Below, in pieces: positions 36,949 through 46,034 of a stretch of 64,000 nucleotides of DNA. The stretch comes from Mucilaginibacter_A sp050954285 (GTDB lineage Bacteria > Bacteroidota > Bacteroidia > Sphingobacteriales > Sphingobacteriaceae), in the NCBI GenBank assembly GCA_050954285.1, contig JBPBPL010000017.1:62001-126000 (forward strand). Reading direction: 5' to 3'. The stretch's first letter is position 1. Each line of letters begins with the position of its first letter. The position numbers and the translations under genes were made by a program. Below the pieces are notes generated by a model. The model did not search any database and was not told where the DNA came from. It saw only the letters and a list, made by a program, of their open reading frames with translations.

Positions 36949-39900
36949 ATGTTATTTATGGGAAATTTTTACAACCGATTCAGTTCTAAATTTGTTTTAT
37001 TAGTTTCAGTTATTTTATTTTATCATTTTCCGGTTTTTGCTACCACGTATTACGTTTCTACGAGTACGGGTGATGATAATCGCACCGCCCAGCAAGCTCA
37101 AAATGTGGCAACGCCTTGGCAAAGTTTGGCAAAACTGACTGCTATTAGTAGTCAGCTGCAAGGTGGCGACCAAATACTCTTTAAAAAGGGAGAAGTTTTT
37201 AGCGGTACACTTACCATCAATGCTTCGGGCGCGGCTGGAAATCCAATTGTTTTTGGGGCATATGGAGATGGTGCCTTACCGGAGCTTACAGGCTTTGTAA
37301 CGCTGAGTGGCTGGCAATCAAAAGGTGGCAATGTGTGGGAAGCTACGGTTTCAGGTGGCCTGTCTTATCTGAATACTGTAACTGTAAACGGAGCAGCAAA
37401 AGCAGTAGGCAGATACCCAAATGTTACTGCTTCTAACAGTGGTTATTTAACGTATGACAGCTTTAATACCAACGTTTCTATTACAGATAGTAAGCTGGCC
37501 GGGCAAAACTGGGCAGGCGGACAGATCGTAATGCGTAAAACACGCTGGATTATAGATCATAGTGAAATTAGTTCGCAGGCAGGTACTATGCTGAATTACA
37601 CTTCTGCTTCAGGTTATTGGGGTGCTACGGGATATGGCTATTTTATTCAGAATCACCCGGGCACATTGGATATAGAAGGAGAGTGGTATTATCAAAATGG
37701 TAAGCTAGGTATATATTCAGGTAGCAATCCTGCTAATTATCAGGTGCGCGCCAGTGTAGCAGAAACACTAATCAAAATTTCTAGTCAAAACAACTTGTCT
37801 TTTCAAAATTTACGGTTAAGCGGAGCAATGGTGAGCGCTTTCGAGATCAGTGCTTCTCAAAATATCGATATAAATAATTGCGAAGTGCTGTTTTCGGGTA
37901 AAAATGCTATCAATGCTACCAATACGCAAAGCCTCACAGTAGAAAATACGCTTATTACTAATACCGGTAACAATGCCATTAGCGTAAATGTTGGCAACGG
38001 TACCATTTTGAGAAATAACCGGATTAAAAGTACTGCTACTAACGCTGGTTTAGGTGATGGAGGCGATGGTACTTATGAAGGTATCACGATTGGCGGCGAC
38101 AATAATTTGATTAGCGGTAATACTATCGATAGTACTGGCTATATTCCGTTGAGCTTTAGCGGAAATAATGTAACAATTAAAAATAACATCATCAGCAATT
38201 TTGATTTGGTTAAAGATGATGGCGGTGGTATTTACACTTGGAACAACGGCTCAAACGCACCTCAAAACACCGGGCGAGTAGTTTCGGGAAATATCGTTCT
38301 GAACGGTATAGGTGCACCAGCCGGAACGGACAATACCAGCAAAGCTTATGCACACGGAATTTACATAGATGACAACGCCGGGCAGGTTGAAATCTCTAGC
38401 AATACGGTAGCTAATTGCGCCACCTACGGAATTTATGTGCACAATGCGCATGATCTGGTAATTAAACAAAATACACTTTATAACAATGGCACTACACAGT
38501 TAGTAATGGAGCATGATAATGTGGCAGCCGATAAACCTATTTACAATTGCACGGTAACGGGCAATATATTGGTGGCTAAACTGGCTTCGCAACTGGCTGC
38601 AGAATATAAAACGAAGGACAACGATATTGCCAATTTCGGCACCTTTGATCAAAATTATTATTATCGCCCGCTGGATAATGATCTGGTAATTGGTGTGCTA
38701 CAGCAGGTAAACGGCGTTTACAGTTACCGCACACTAAGCGTGGCCAGCTGGAAACTATTGTATGGTAAAGATGCTAACGCTGTTGCGCCTACGCATAAAG
38801 TCCCGGCTTATACGGTCAGCGCAGTTACAGGCAGCAACCAGTATGCCAACGGTACTTTTGATAGTAATACGGGTGGCTTGTATGCCTATGCATCGGCCAA
38901 TAACTGCACGGCAAGCTGGAGCACGGGCACTCTGGATGGCGGCTCATTAAAAGTTTCATTTTCATCCATCACGAGCAGCACAAATTATGGGTCGGTAATT
39001 ATTGGTGTAGGCAATGTTACCGCTGGGAAAAGCTATCGCATAAAATTTAGCATGCTGGGTGGCAATACCGGGCAGGCAATTACTACTTACCTGCGCCAGA
39101 GCACAGGGGGTTATGCAGATTTGTCGGCCAGGTTAGCAGCCACCATTACCAGCAGCAGAACAGAAAAAGAATTTTTGTTTACCGCTACGGCAAACGAAAG
39201 TAATGCCAGCGTGGTATTTGATGTGCCCGAGCAGTCTGCAGCACTGTATTTAGATAACCTCCGGTTGGAGCAGGTTACGGCTACGGCCACCAATCCTGAT
39301 CAGTACATCAGCTTCTTTTACAACACAAATTCTTCTACCCAAACCTTCAACACTGGGGGTCAAAGTTATGATGCCGCCGGAAATAGTTACGCCAGCAGTA
39401 TCAAACTGGGTCCTTATTCTTCGGCAGTATTGGTCCAGGATACGGCAGCAACAAATACCACCGGTAGTGTTGCTGCCGTGAGTTGTACGGCTACCGGAAC
39501 AATTTTAAGGGAAGAATGGGATAATGTAGGCGGTACCGGTATTGCTGATATTCCACTTCAAAAAACACCCACATCTACCAGCCAACTTACTGCTTTTGAG
39601 GGGCCAAAAGATATAGCGGATAATTACGGCTCGCGTATCCGCGGCTACATTTGTGCACCGCAAACCGGTAGTTACACATTTTGGCTGGCTACAGATGATG
39701 CCGGAGAATTATGGCTTTCTACAGATGACCAGCCAGCTAATAAAGTGAGGATTGCTAATGTGGATGGTTGGACGAATTATCGGGAATTTGGTAAATATTC
39801 AACACAAAAATCAGTTGCCATCACCTTGCAGGCAGGTAAAAAGTATTATGTAGAAGCCTTGCAAAAAGAAGGCGGCGGTGGCGATAACCTATCCGTGCAA

Positions 39901-41562
39901 TGGCAGTTGCCGGATGCAACGATGGAAACACCAATTGCTGGTAATCATCTTTCGCCTTATGTAGACACTACTACAGCTACGGTTGTGGCCTCAGGTTCCG
40001 GTTCGATTACAAGGGATGAGTGGGATAATATAGGTGGAAATACTATCGCAAATATTCCACTTCAAAACACACCAACTTCAACCGGGCAGATTACATCTTT
40101 TGAAGGGCCAAAAGATGTGGCTGATAATTACGGTTCACGTATTCGCGGCTATATTTTCGCACCGCAAACTGGCAGCTACACATTTTGGATTGCTGCGGAT
40201 GATGCTGGCCAGTTGTGGCTTTCTTCGGATGACAGCCCTGCCAACAAAACCCAGATTGCTTATGTGGATAGCTGGACAAGCTTCCGCGAGTTTGGCAAAT
40301 ATTCAACCCAAAAATCTGTTACCATTACATTACAGGCAGGCAAAAAATATTATATTGAAGCTTTGCAAAAAGAAGGTGGCGGCGGCGATAATTTATCGGT
40401 GCAATGGCAGCTGCCGGACGGAACAACCGAAACGCCAATTGCCGGAACCCATTTATCACCTTACATTTCCACCGCTGTTGATCAAACCATTACTTTTGCT
40501 GCTATCAGTGCAAAAACTGTTGGCGATGCGCCTGTTGCTTTAGCTGCAACAGCTTCGTCCGGTCTAGCCGTTAGCTTCAGTGTGGTTTCCGGCCCGGCAA
40601 CTATCTCGGGCAGTACATTAACCATAACCGGCGATGGTACTGTTGTAGTACAGGCTTCGCAGGCGGGCAATGCTTCTTTTAATGCAGCAAATACAGTATC
40701 ACAAAGTTTTGTAGTGTCTCCGGCTCCAACTACTTGCTCTGCTACTGGAACAATTTTGCGGGAAGAATGGCGAAATGTTCCGGGTAATAACATTTCAGAT
40801 TTTTCTTTTCAAACCACCCCTACTTCAAGCAGTCAGCTAAGCACATTTGAAGGGCCCACAAATCAGGGCGATAATTATGCTTCCCGTATTCGCGGTTATA
40901 TTTGCGCCCCGCAAACCGGCAGTTACGTTTTCTGGATTGCTGGTGATGATGCTGCTGAATTGTACCTTTCCTCAGATGATAATCCAGCCAATAAAGTTCG
41001 GATTGCAAATTTACTTAGCTGGACAAATTTCCGAGAATGGACAAAATTTGCTTCTCAACAGTCCGCCTCCATCAATTTAGTAGCGGGCAATAAATATTAT
41101 ATCGAAGCCATTCAAAAGCAAGGTGGCGGTGGCGATAATTTATCGGTACAGTGGCAGCTGCCTGGCGGAACAATTGAGAGTCCGCTACCCGGAAAATATC
41201 TTTCGCCATATAATGCATCTGCTGCAAGTACGCTTTTTGTGAAAGCTAACAGTAGCGTTACATCAGCAATTACAATTAACGGATTGGCAACTGAAACAGT
41301 TAAAATAGGCTTGTTTATCTATCCAAATCCGGCTGTACAGCAAACCAATGTAACATTTGCTTTGCCGGATGCCGGGCAAACTACTGTAACGATGTATAAT
41401 GCTAAAGGTCAGATAATCAGCAAGTTATTTGATGAAGCAACTTCCGCAAATACACAAAACAGTTTTATGCTGAATGTTGGGCAGTTGCAAAACGGCGTTT
41501 ATCTGATCCATTTAATCAGCGGAAACAATATGCTGACGAAAAAATTAATCGTGTTAAAATAA
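36949..41562 (+). CDS. Large secreted beta-helix/PA14 protein with T9SS sorting signal
   Basis: A 1,537-residue exported protein. A signal peptide follows the second Met (36958). A right-handed parallel beta-helix of the pectate-lyase type covers about 30-600, with many NNxI turns. A CBM4/9-like jelly-roll domain lies at about 630-780. Three PA14-like domains follow (about 845-1005, 1017-1175 and 1262-1423), each with an EEW/DEWDN start, SRIRGYI core and GGGGDNLSVQWQLP end. A Big/MBG-like beta domain (about 1180-1260) separates the second and third. The C-terminal ~80 residues are a type IX secretion sorting domain (YPNPAVQQ start, KKLIVLK end). It probably binds or degrades surface polysaccharide. 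Catalytic residues could not be assigned. Confidence 0.85.
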   Translation: MLFMGNFYNRFSSKFVLLVSVILFYHFPVFATTYYVSTSTGDDNRTAQQAQNVATPWQSLAKLTAISSQLQGGDQILFKKGEVFSGTLTINASGAAGNPIVFGAYGDGALPELTGFVTLSGWQSKGGNVWEATVSGGLSYLNTVTVNGAAKAVGRYPNVTASNSGYLTYDSFNTNVSITDSKLAGQNWAGGQIVMRKTRWIIDHSEISSQAGTMLNYTSASGYWGATGYGYFIQNHPGTLDIEGEWYYQNGKLGIYSGSNPANYQVRASVAETLIKISSQNNLSFQNLRLSGAMVSAFEISASQNIDINNCEVLFSGKNAINATNTQSLTVENTLITNTGNNAISVNVGNGTILRNNRIKSTATNAGLGDGGDGTYEGITIGGDNNLISGNTIDSTGYIPLSFSGNNVTIKNNIISNFDLVKDDGGGIYTWNNGSNAPQNTGRVVSGNIVLNGIGAPAGTDNTSKAYAHGIYIDDNAGQVEISSNTVANCATYGIYVHNAHDLVIKQNTLYNNGTTQLVMEHDNVAADKPIYNCTVTGNILVAKLASQLAAEYKTKDNDIANFGTFDQNYYYRPLDNDLVIGVLQQVNGVYSYRTLSVASWKLLYGKDANAVAPTHKVPAYTVSAVTGSNQYANGTFDSNTGGLYAYASANNCTASWSTGTLDGGSLKVSFSSITSSTNYGSVIIGVGNVTAGKSYRIKFSMLGGNTGQAITTYLRQSTGGYADLSARLAATITSSRTEKEFLFTATANESNASVVFDVPEQSAALYLDNLRLEQVTATATNPDQYISFFYNTNSSTQTFNTGGQSYDAAGNSYASSIKLGPYSSAVLVQDTAATNTTGSVAAVSCTATGTILREEWDNVGGTGIADIPLQKTPTSTSQLTAFEGPKDIADNYGSRIRGYICAPQTGSYTFWLATDDAGELWLSTDDQPANKVRIANVDGWTNYREFGKYSTQKSVAITLQAGKKYYVEALQKEGGGGDNLSVQWQLPDATMETPIAGNHLSPYVDTTTATVVASGSGSITRDEWDNIGGNTIANIPLQNTPTSTGQITSFEGPKDVADNYGSRIRGYIFAPQTGSYTFWIAADDAGQLWLSSDDSPANKTQIAYVDSWTSFREFGKYSTQKSVTITLQAGKKYYIEALQKEGGGGDNLSVQWQLPDGTTETPIAGTHLSPYISTAVDQTITFAAISAKTVGDAPVALAATASSGLAVSFSVVSGPATISGSTLTITGDGTVVVQASQAGNASFNAANTVSQSFVVSPAPTTCSATGTILREEWRNVPGNNISDFSFQTTPTSSSQLSTFEGPTNQGDNYASRIRGYICAPQTGSYVFWIAGDDAAELYLSSDDNPANKVRIANLLSWTNFREWTKFASQQSASINLVAGNKYYIEAIQKQGGGGDNLSVQWQLPGGTIESPLPGKYLSPYNASAASTLFVKANSSVTSAITINGLATETVKIGLFIYPNPAVQQTNVTFALPDAGQTTVTMYNAKGQIISKLFDEATSANTQNSFMLNVGQLQNGVYLIHLISGNNMLTKKLIVLK
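39485..41214 (+). repeat. Three tandem PA14-coding repeats inside the beta-helix gene
   Basis: Units at about 39485-39964, 40000-40474 and 40735-41214. The first two are clearly closer to each other, with long shared stretches at DNA level; the third is more diverged and separated by the MBG-like segment. This suggests a recent duplication of one unit and an older copy. Confidence 0.75.
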
Positions 41563-41578
41563 AATGCTTGTATTTTTA

Positions 41579-41623
41579 GGTTGATTATTTTTGAAAAGAA
41601 AATTTGTTCAAAAATAATCAACC
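41579..41623 (+). terminator. 17-bp hairpin after the beta-helix gene
   Basis: The perfect stem of 41579-41595 with 41607-41623 has an 11-base loop and lies 16 bases after the stop. The stem itself is AT-rich and the downstream T-run is weak, but the length is striking. An exact repeat copy follows at 41638. Confidence 0.75.
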
Positions 41624-41637
41624 CAAAAAATAGCTGA

Positions 41638-41649
41638 TAAAAGAAGCAT
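41638..41649 (+). repeat. Dispersed 12-mer, GAAG form
   Basis: Exact TAAAAGAAGCAT between the hairpin and the small hypothetical gene at 41734. Confidence 0.85.
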
Positions 41650-41733
41650 TTTGATGCAACTTTCAAGCGTAATCTGCTGTAAAAGTAATTAACACAAACG
41701 TTTTGCAGATCAGGATATTGAAAAGGCAGCGGC

Positions 41734-41973
41734 ATGAAAAACGAAATGGAAGTATATTTTACCAGCCCGATTCTTGGGCAGATTTATGGCAGGGTTATTA
41801 CAGAGAATGAGGATATGTACCGGTTTATCGGGAAAAATGTATTAGTAAATATTGAGTTACGCCGTTTGGAATCTGGCTGGATCTGTGAAAAAGAACAGTG
41901 GCTTCACGATTCTCAGGTGGAGGAGATAGGCGAACAGATTGATAAGGCTGAACAGTGGAGTTCGGCCAAATAA
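41734..41973 (+). CDS. Small hypothetical protein
   Basis: A 79-residue acidic, soluble protein with no signal peptide, Cys pair or known motif. Its pattern of alternating strands (EVYFTSPILGQIYGRVI, VLVNIELRRLESGW) and a final helix is compatible with a small beta-barrel-plus-helix fold. The start is the ATG after AGGCAGCGGC. It ends close to a bidirectional terminator and converges on the DHp-like gene. I do not recognise a family. Confidence 0.6.
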   Translation: MKNEMEVYFTSPILGQIYGRVITENEDMYRFIGKNVLVNIELRRLESGWICEKEQWLHDSQVEEIGEQIDKAEQWSSAK

Positions 41974-42005
41974 ATAGTTATAGGTTAGCATTAAATTTAT
42001 ACCGA

Positions 42006-42036
42006 TAAAAACAGTATCTGCTACTTGATACTGTTT
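42006..42036. terminator. Terminator hairpin containing an ACAG-form 12-mer
   Basis: TAAAAACAGTAT (42006-42017) supplies the left arm. AAACAGTATC (42009-42018) pairs with GATACTGTTT (42027-42036). Read on the minus strand it has a T-run, and its first base is the last of the stop codon of the gene at 42036-42284. It lies between convergent genes. Confidence 0.8.
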
Positions 42037-42284
42037 CAGGCACAGATTTTTTTAACCATCAGATGCAGATTATTGGCTTCTGTAGCTAAATAATGATGGA
42101 TGTCTTCCAGGTCCTGATCAGAATTAAAACCTGCATGCAACAAAGAAATTAAACCCAGAATATTAGCTACAGATTTGTTAAAATCCCGACCAATGATACG
42201 TTGAATCTGTTCTTTAGAAATCGATAACTGATTAACTAAATGATATTGTTTTTTTGTTAGTGGGGCGTTAATTAAAAATTCCAT
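42036..42284 (-). CDS. Stand-alone DHp-like helical protein lacking the phospho-acceptor His
   Basis: An 82-residue helical protein. Residues 31-50 (IGRDFNKSVANILGLISLLH) align with the histidine-kinase dimerisation helix, whose usual form is SHDLRSPLSNILG. Here Arg33 replaces the His, and the Pro of the H-box is missing. The second half (SDQDLEDIHHYLATEANNLHLMVKKI) matches the return helix of the DHp hairpin. No ATPase domain follows. It lies 183 bases downstream of, and in the same direction as, a lone receiver. A role as a non-catalytic docking partner of that receiver is plausible but unproven. Confidence 0.65.
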   Translation of the reverse strand: MEFLINAPLTKKQYHLVNQLSISKEQIQRIIGRDFNKSVANILGLISLLHAGFNSDQDLEDIHHYLATEANNLHLMVKKICA

Positions 42285-42467
42285 CCTTAATCAGTTAATA
42301 AACGTTTACAAAAAACTCAGCTTACATTCAGTTTAATAGCTTAAAAATCAGCTATATTATGAATCGATAGAACCAAGTTAAATAATGTTTAGCTAATTAT
42401 TGCTTTTGTAGAAAATTATAAACTATTTATTGTTAAAAACGGTGTTTTTAAACTTTTAAACAGATTT

Positions 42468-42872
42468 TTAGGAAGCCAGCAGGTACAACATTCTGGAAGC
42501 CAGCACCTGCATATCCAACGGTTTAATAAACAAGGCATCACAATTGTAAAAATCTGCATTGGCTTTTTTGGTTTTGTAAGCCGTAATTACAATAATTGGT
42601 ACCGATTGCAGTTTTTGATCATCCTTAAAATCCTGGCAAATCAGCGCACAATCACCATCCAGCAATAAATAATCCAGGATAATCAAATCGGGCTTGAAGA
42701 TTTTAGCCTGATCGTAAACCGAATTTGGATCGTACAAAACCTGAATATTGTAATCACCATAATCACTGATTTCATCTACCACGGATTGTATGCGATTATC
42801 TTTATCCAGCACCAATATTCTTTTTTGAGCGTTTAACAATTCCATAAAGCAATTTTTAAAATCCTGATTCAT
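42468..42872 (-). CDS. Single-domain response regulator (receiver)
   Basis: A 134-residue receiver without output domain. The acidic pocket is LVLDKDNR (two Asp retained), the acceptor Asp is in LIILDYLLLDG, the switch Thr in VITAY and the Lys in IKPLD. An extra N-terminal helix of about 16 residues precedes the fold. The nearest same-strand gene is the His-less DHp-like protein at 42036, and no cognate kinase is adjacent, so its phosphate donor is unknown. Confidence 0.88.
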   Translation of the reverse strand: MNQDFKNCFMELLNAQKRILVLDKDNRIQSVVDEISDYGDYNIQVLYDPNSVYDQAKIFKPDLIILDYLLLDGDCALICQDFKDDQKLQSVPIIVITAYKTKKANADFYNCDALFIKPLDMQVLASRMLYLLAS

Positions 42873-43180
42873 TTTCCAAATTTCTACAAGCTGTTTAGTT
42901 TCAGGAAAAAGTATCGGCAGACTAAAGAATTGTGTCGATAAAAGAAGTATGTTACACGGGTGTGTTTATTGGTGAACGGCTGGTTGATCTTGCTATATTT
43001 ATTGTTTCTGTTATTTTAATAAATTTTCACTTCTGGTTTGGTTTTTTTATTGCCGCAATACTTCTTTTATTAAATAGTATAGTTTCCGGTTAATATACTG
43101 AGGTATTTCGTTTAAGTCAAAGTTTTCAGAAGAAAACTTGAACACGGATTGGTTAACCCTATGGTTATATTGCCCATACG
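42873..43180. other. 308-base gap with two opposed 12-mers
   Basis: It holds TAAAAGAAGTAT on the plus strand (42939-42950) and on the minus strand (43058-43069), 107 bases apart. It must contain the promoter of the minus-strand receiver gene. No ORF was found. Confidence 0.6.
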
Positions 43181-43939
43181 TTAATTCCAGATTCCATTTT
43201 CATGTGTTAAGATAACAGGTTCCTTATCGGTCACCACGATTGTATGTTCATGTTGCGCAACAAACCCGGTAGTCATTTCGGTCCAGCCATCTGCATGAGG
43301 AGTTGTGTAGTGGGCTTTGGTGGAAATAAAAGTCTCTATGGCCACAACCGAGTTTTTTTTAAACCTGGACAGATTCTGGCTGTCATGATAATTAGCAACA
43401 TGGCTTGGCGCTTCATGTAATTTACGTCCGATTCCGTGTCCGCACAGGTTTTTAATAACCTTGAAACCTCGTTTCTTCGCTTCATCATCGATTAAACGAC
43501 CAATCTCATTGATCTTAATTCCGCCTTTAATCTGATAAATAGCTTTTTGTAAAATTTCTTTTGATGCCTGTACCAGTGGAATAAGCGCCTGAAGGTCCTG
43601 TCCCAGAACAAATGAACCTCCGTTATCTGAAAAGAAACCATTTAATTCCGCAGAAACATCAATGTTGACCAGATCGCCTTCCTGTAAAATACGTTTTTTA
43701 GACGGTATGCCATGTGCAGCTTCATGATTTACACAGATGCAAGCATAGCCAGGGAAATTATAAGCTAATTTAGGAGCGGATCTGGCACCAAAAGATTTAA
43801 GAATAGAAGCGCCATATTGATCCAGCTCATAAGTACTTATGCCTGGTTTTGCATATTCTCTCATTCTTTTCAAGGTGATCGCAACAGCTTCGCTTGCTTG
43901 GCGCATACCATTAAGGTCGCTTTCTGATTCAATAGACAT
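43181..43939 (-). CDS. map: Methionine aminopeptidase type I
   Basis: Removes the N-terminal Met from new proteins. At 252 residues it is the usual single-domain length. The five metal ligands are visible: Asp in NIDVSAELNGFFSD (two), His in CGHGIGRKLHE, Glu in VAIETFIS and Glu in AQHEHTIVV. The substrate His is in NHEAAHGIPS. The metal-site loop reads DVSAELNGFFSDNGGSF, where most housekeeping Map enzymes have a GYHGD form, so this may be a secondary paralogue. It is also not beside secY, infA or rpmJ, where the housekeeping copy usually sits. Confidence 0.92.
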   Translation of the reverse strand: MSIESESDLNGMRQASEAVAITLKRMREYAKPGISTYELDQYGASILKSFGARSAPKLAYNFPGYACICVNHEAAHGIPSKKRILQEGDLVNIDVSAELNGFFSDNGGSFVLGQDLQALIPLVQASKEILQKAIYQIKGGIKINEIGRLIDDEAKKRGFKVIKNLCGHGIGRKLHEAPSHVANYHDSQNLSRFKKNSVVAIETFISTKAHYTTPHADGWTEMTTGFVAQHEHTIVVTDKEPVILTHENGIWN

Positions 43940-44251
43940 GTTTTTTTTCTTGTAAAATTATAAGGTAAAATTTAAAAGGTGTCACGCTCATTAAGCCTCA
44001 CACGTATAGATAATTCATACCGAAAAATGATTATTTTTTAATTAAGTTTATCAGTGTCATTACCCAAAATACTAAAACTTGAAAATGCCGATGATCTAAC
44101 ATTTCTTTACTAACTATAAAGCCTCATTTTTTTAGCGTTAGAAAATAAGTTGGTCAAAATCACCGGCATAGCTAACTTTCAAAATTTAATCATCTCAAAA
44201 GGTATTATTTGAGAGTATTCCTACTACCACTAATATAAATTGCTTTGGCTA
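43940..44251. other. 312-base gap upstream of map
   Basis: AT-rich sequence between the map start and the end of the aldo/keto reductase gene. No ORF, hairpin or dispersed-repeat copy was seen. It should contain the map promoter. Confidence 0.4.
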
Positions 44252-45232
44252 TTATTCAAATCCGAGTACCGGATGCGGCTGATACAGTGCTTCTAGCTGC
44301 TGGATTTCCTCATCCGAAAGTTTTACTGATAAAGCTGCTACAGCATCTTCTAAATGCCCCGGCTTGCTTGCGCCAATGATAGGAGCAGTAATGGCCGATT
44401 TACTCAGCATCCAAGCCAAGGCAACCTGTGCGTTAGGCAATCCCTTCTGGTCTGCTAGGGCAGACAAACGGTTTACAATATCAAAGTCCGTATCCTGGCT
44501 GTATAAGCTTTTGCCGAAAGCATCCGTTTTTGACCGTTCGGTTTCGTTTCTTTCCTTGCTTCTTTTACCGGTTAATAATCCGCGGGCAAGTGGAGACCAA
44601 GGAATAACCGCTATCTTCTGATCCTGGCAAAAAGGAATCATCTCCCGTTCTTCTTCCCGGTAAATCAAGTTATAATGCGGCTGCATGGATACAAACCTGG
44701 TCCATCCGTGCAGGTCGGCCGTATATAAAGCCTGTGCAAACTGCCAGCTGTGCATGGACGAGGCACCGATGTAACGCGCTTTACCTGCTTTAACCACATC
44801 ATGCAGTGCTTCCATGGTTTCTTCAATCGGGGTGTTGTAATCCCAACGGTGAATCTGGTACAGGTCCACATAATCAGTTCCTAACCGTTTCAAACTGGCA
44901 TCAATGGCACTCATGATATGCTTTCGGGAAAGTCCTTTATCATTTTGCCCGGGTCCCATCGGGTTAAAAACTTTTGTAGCCAGTACCACCTCATCCCGTT
45001 TGGCAAAATCCCGTAAAGCTTTACCCACAACTTCCTCGCTTGCGCCGGCAGAATAAACATCTGCGGTATCAAAAAAATTAATGCCCAGTTCAAGTGCTTT
45101 CTGAATAAAAGGCCTGCTCTGCTGTTCGTCAAGCGCCCAGGGCCAGCGGTCTGTAGGTTTTCCATAGGTCATGGTACCTAGGCACAGCCTGGAAACCATC
45201 ATGCCGGTATTGCCAAATTTTACGTAGTCCAT
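44252..45232 (-). CDS. Aldo/keto reductase
   Basis: An NADPH-dependent carbonyl reductase of 326 residues with a TIM-barrel fold. The catalytic tetrad is complete: Asp in FFDTADVYS, Tyr in the same stretch, Lys in LATKVF and His in YQIHRW. The C-terminal NADP-binding segment APIIGASKPGHLEDA is typical. It belongs to the YajO/Tas-like branch whose natural substrates are mostly unknown. It is a single gene with a repeat copy upstream at 45296. A one-mismatch copy is inside at 44556. Confidence 0.93.
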   Translation of the reverse strand: MDYVKFGNTGMMVSRLCLGTMTYGKPTDRWPWALDEQQSRPFIQKALELGINFFDTADVYSAGASEEVVGKALRDFAKRDEVVLATKVFNPMGPGQNDKGLSRKHIMSAIDASLKRLGTDYVDLYQIHRWDYNTPIEETMEALHDVVKAGKARYIGASSMHSWQFAQALYTADLHGWTRFVSMQPHYNLIYREEEREMIPFCQDQKIAVIPWSPLARGLLTGKRSKERNETERSKTDAFGKSLYSQDTDFDIVNRLSALADQKGLPNAQVALAWMLSKSAITAPIIGASKPGHLEDAVAALSVKLSDEEIQQLEALYQPHPVLGFE

Positions 45233-45562
45233 ATTGATTGTTTTTTAAACTACAAATGCGCGTTTAATAGGTTTCGGGGAATTATTTTTAGTTGCTAAAA
45301 GAAGCATTATAACAAACATTAAAGCCGGTTTTAAAATGCTAAAAGTGCCTCGCTTTGAATACATTGATCCGGCCAGCCAATCTGCTTTTCTTAGCTGGTT
45401 AAAAGGAATTGCGTTGTTAAAAAACTGTATTTAAGAAGCTGCTTTAAAAAAAGTGATTACAATCATTTTTCCAGCTGATGGCTATCATGGCCACTTGGTA
45501 TTTTCTGTTGCAAATTTGTATCAGAAAATAAAACAACTCTATAAATAAAAAATATTTCAATC
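45233..45562. other. 330-base divergent gap with one 12-mer
   Basis: Shared upstream region of the aldo/keto reductase (-) and the small membrane protein (+). It has an exact TAAAAGAAGCAT at 45296-45307 on the plus strand. No ORF or clear promoter element was found. Confidence 0.5.
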
Positions 45563-45916
45563 ATGACAACTTTAAAAACAACCGCACCTGCAACCTGGAA
45601 CGCTACTGAACATACTTTCTTCCATACTGCTATTCTGAACAGATACAATACTTTTGCCGATAGCCATAAAAGTGATCACGTCTTCTTATTTTTACTTTCT
45701 CTAATGATCCATGGTATTTTTTTGGTACCGATGATTGGCGTACTAACTTACTTTTATACCGGCGTGGCTGGTCCGTTTTTTTTAGCAACCAGCTTAATTT
45801 GTTTCTTTACCAGTTTGATCGCCAATATGGGCGGTTCCGGCATTCGCACAACCATTTTATGCTTTGCAATTAGTGCCGCTATACACTTTACCATGGCTGC
45901 CATTATGCTTTTTTAA
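45563..45916 (+). CDS. Small three-helix membrane protein of unknown function
   Basis: A protein of 117 residues. A polar 35-residue N-terminus is followed by three hydrophobic helices (about 40-62, 66-88 and 94-116), with a GGSG turn before the last. No family recognised and no catalytic motif seen. It is monocistronic, with a terminator directly behind it. The coding call rests on good codon use, a plausible start and the clear helix pattern. Confidence 0.65.
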   Translation: MTTLKTTAPATWNATEHTFFHTAILNRYNTFADSHKSDHVFLFLLSLMIHGIFLVPMIGVLTYFYTGVAGPFFLATSLICFFTSLIANMGGSGIRTTILCFAISAAIHFTMAAIMLF

Positions 45917-45941
45917 TTAAGTATTCATTCCTATATAAACT

Positions 45942-45971
45942 AAAAGCGGCTTCTTAACAGAGGCCGCTTTT
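45942..45971 (+). terminator. Intrinsic terminator after the small membrane protein
   Basis: AAAAGCGGC (45942-45950) pairs with GCCGCTTTT (45963-45971), with T-rich sequence following, 25 bases after the stop. Confidence 0.8.
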
Positions 45972-45985
45972 GGTTTATTATCGCA

Positions 45986-45997
45986 ATGCTGTTTTTA
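45986..45997 (-). repeat. Dispersed 12-mer, ACAG form, upstream of the FixL-like kinase
   Basis: Exact TAAAAACAGCAT on the minus strand. It lies about 12 bases before TAAGTTTG (46009-46016), a match to the TAnnTTTG -7 element, so it would occupy the spacer and -33 region of that possible promoter. Confidence 0.75.
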
Positions 45998-46034
45998 CCC
46001 CAATATTTTAAGTTTGCACTATTAAAGTTCTGAT

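Noticed and set aside
39485..41214. PA14 repeats as an assembly artefact or mobile repeat
   Set aside because: The three units differ at many codons while keeping the protein motif, which fits domain duplication under selection.
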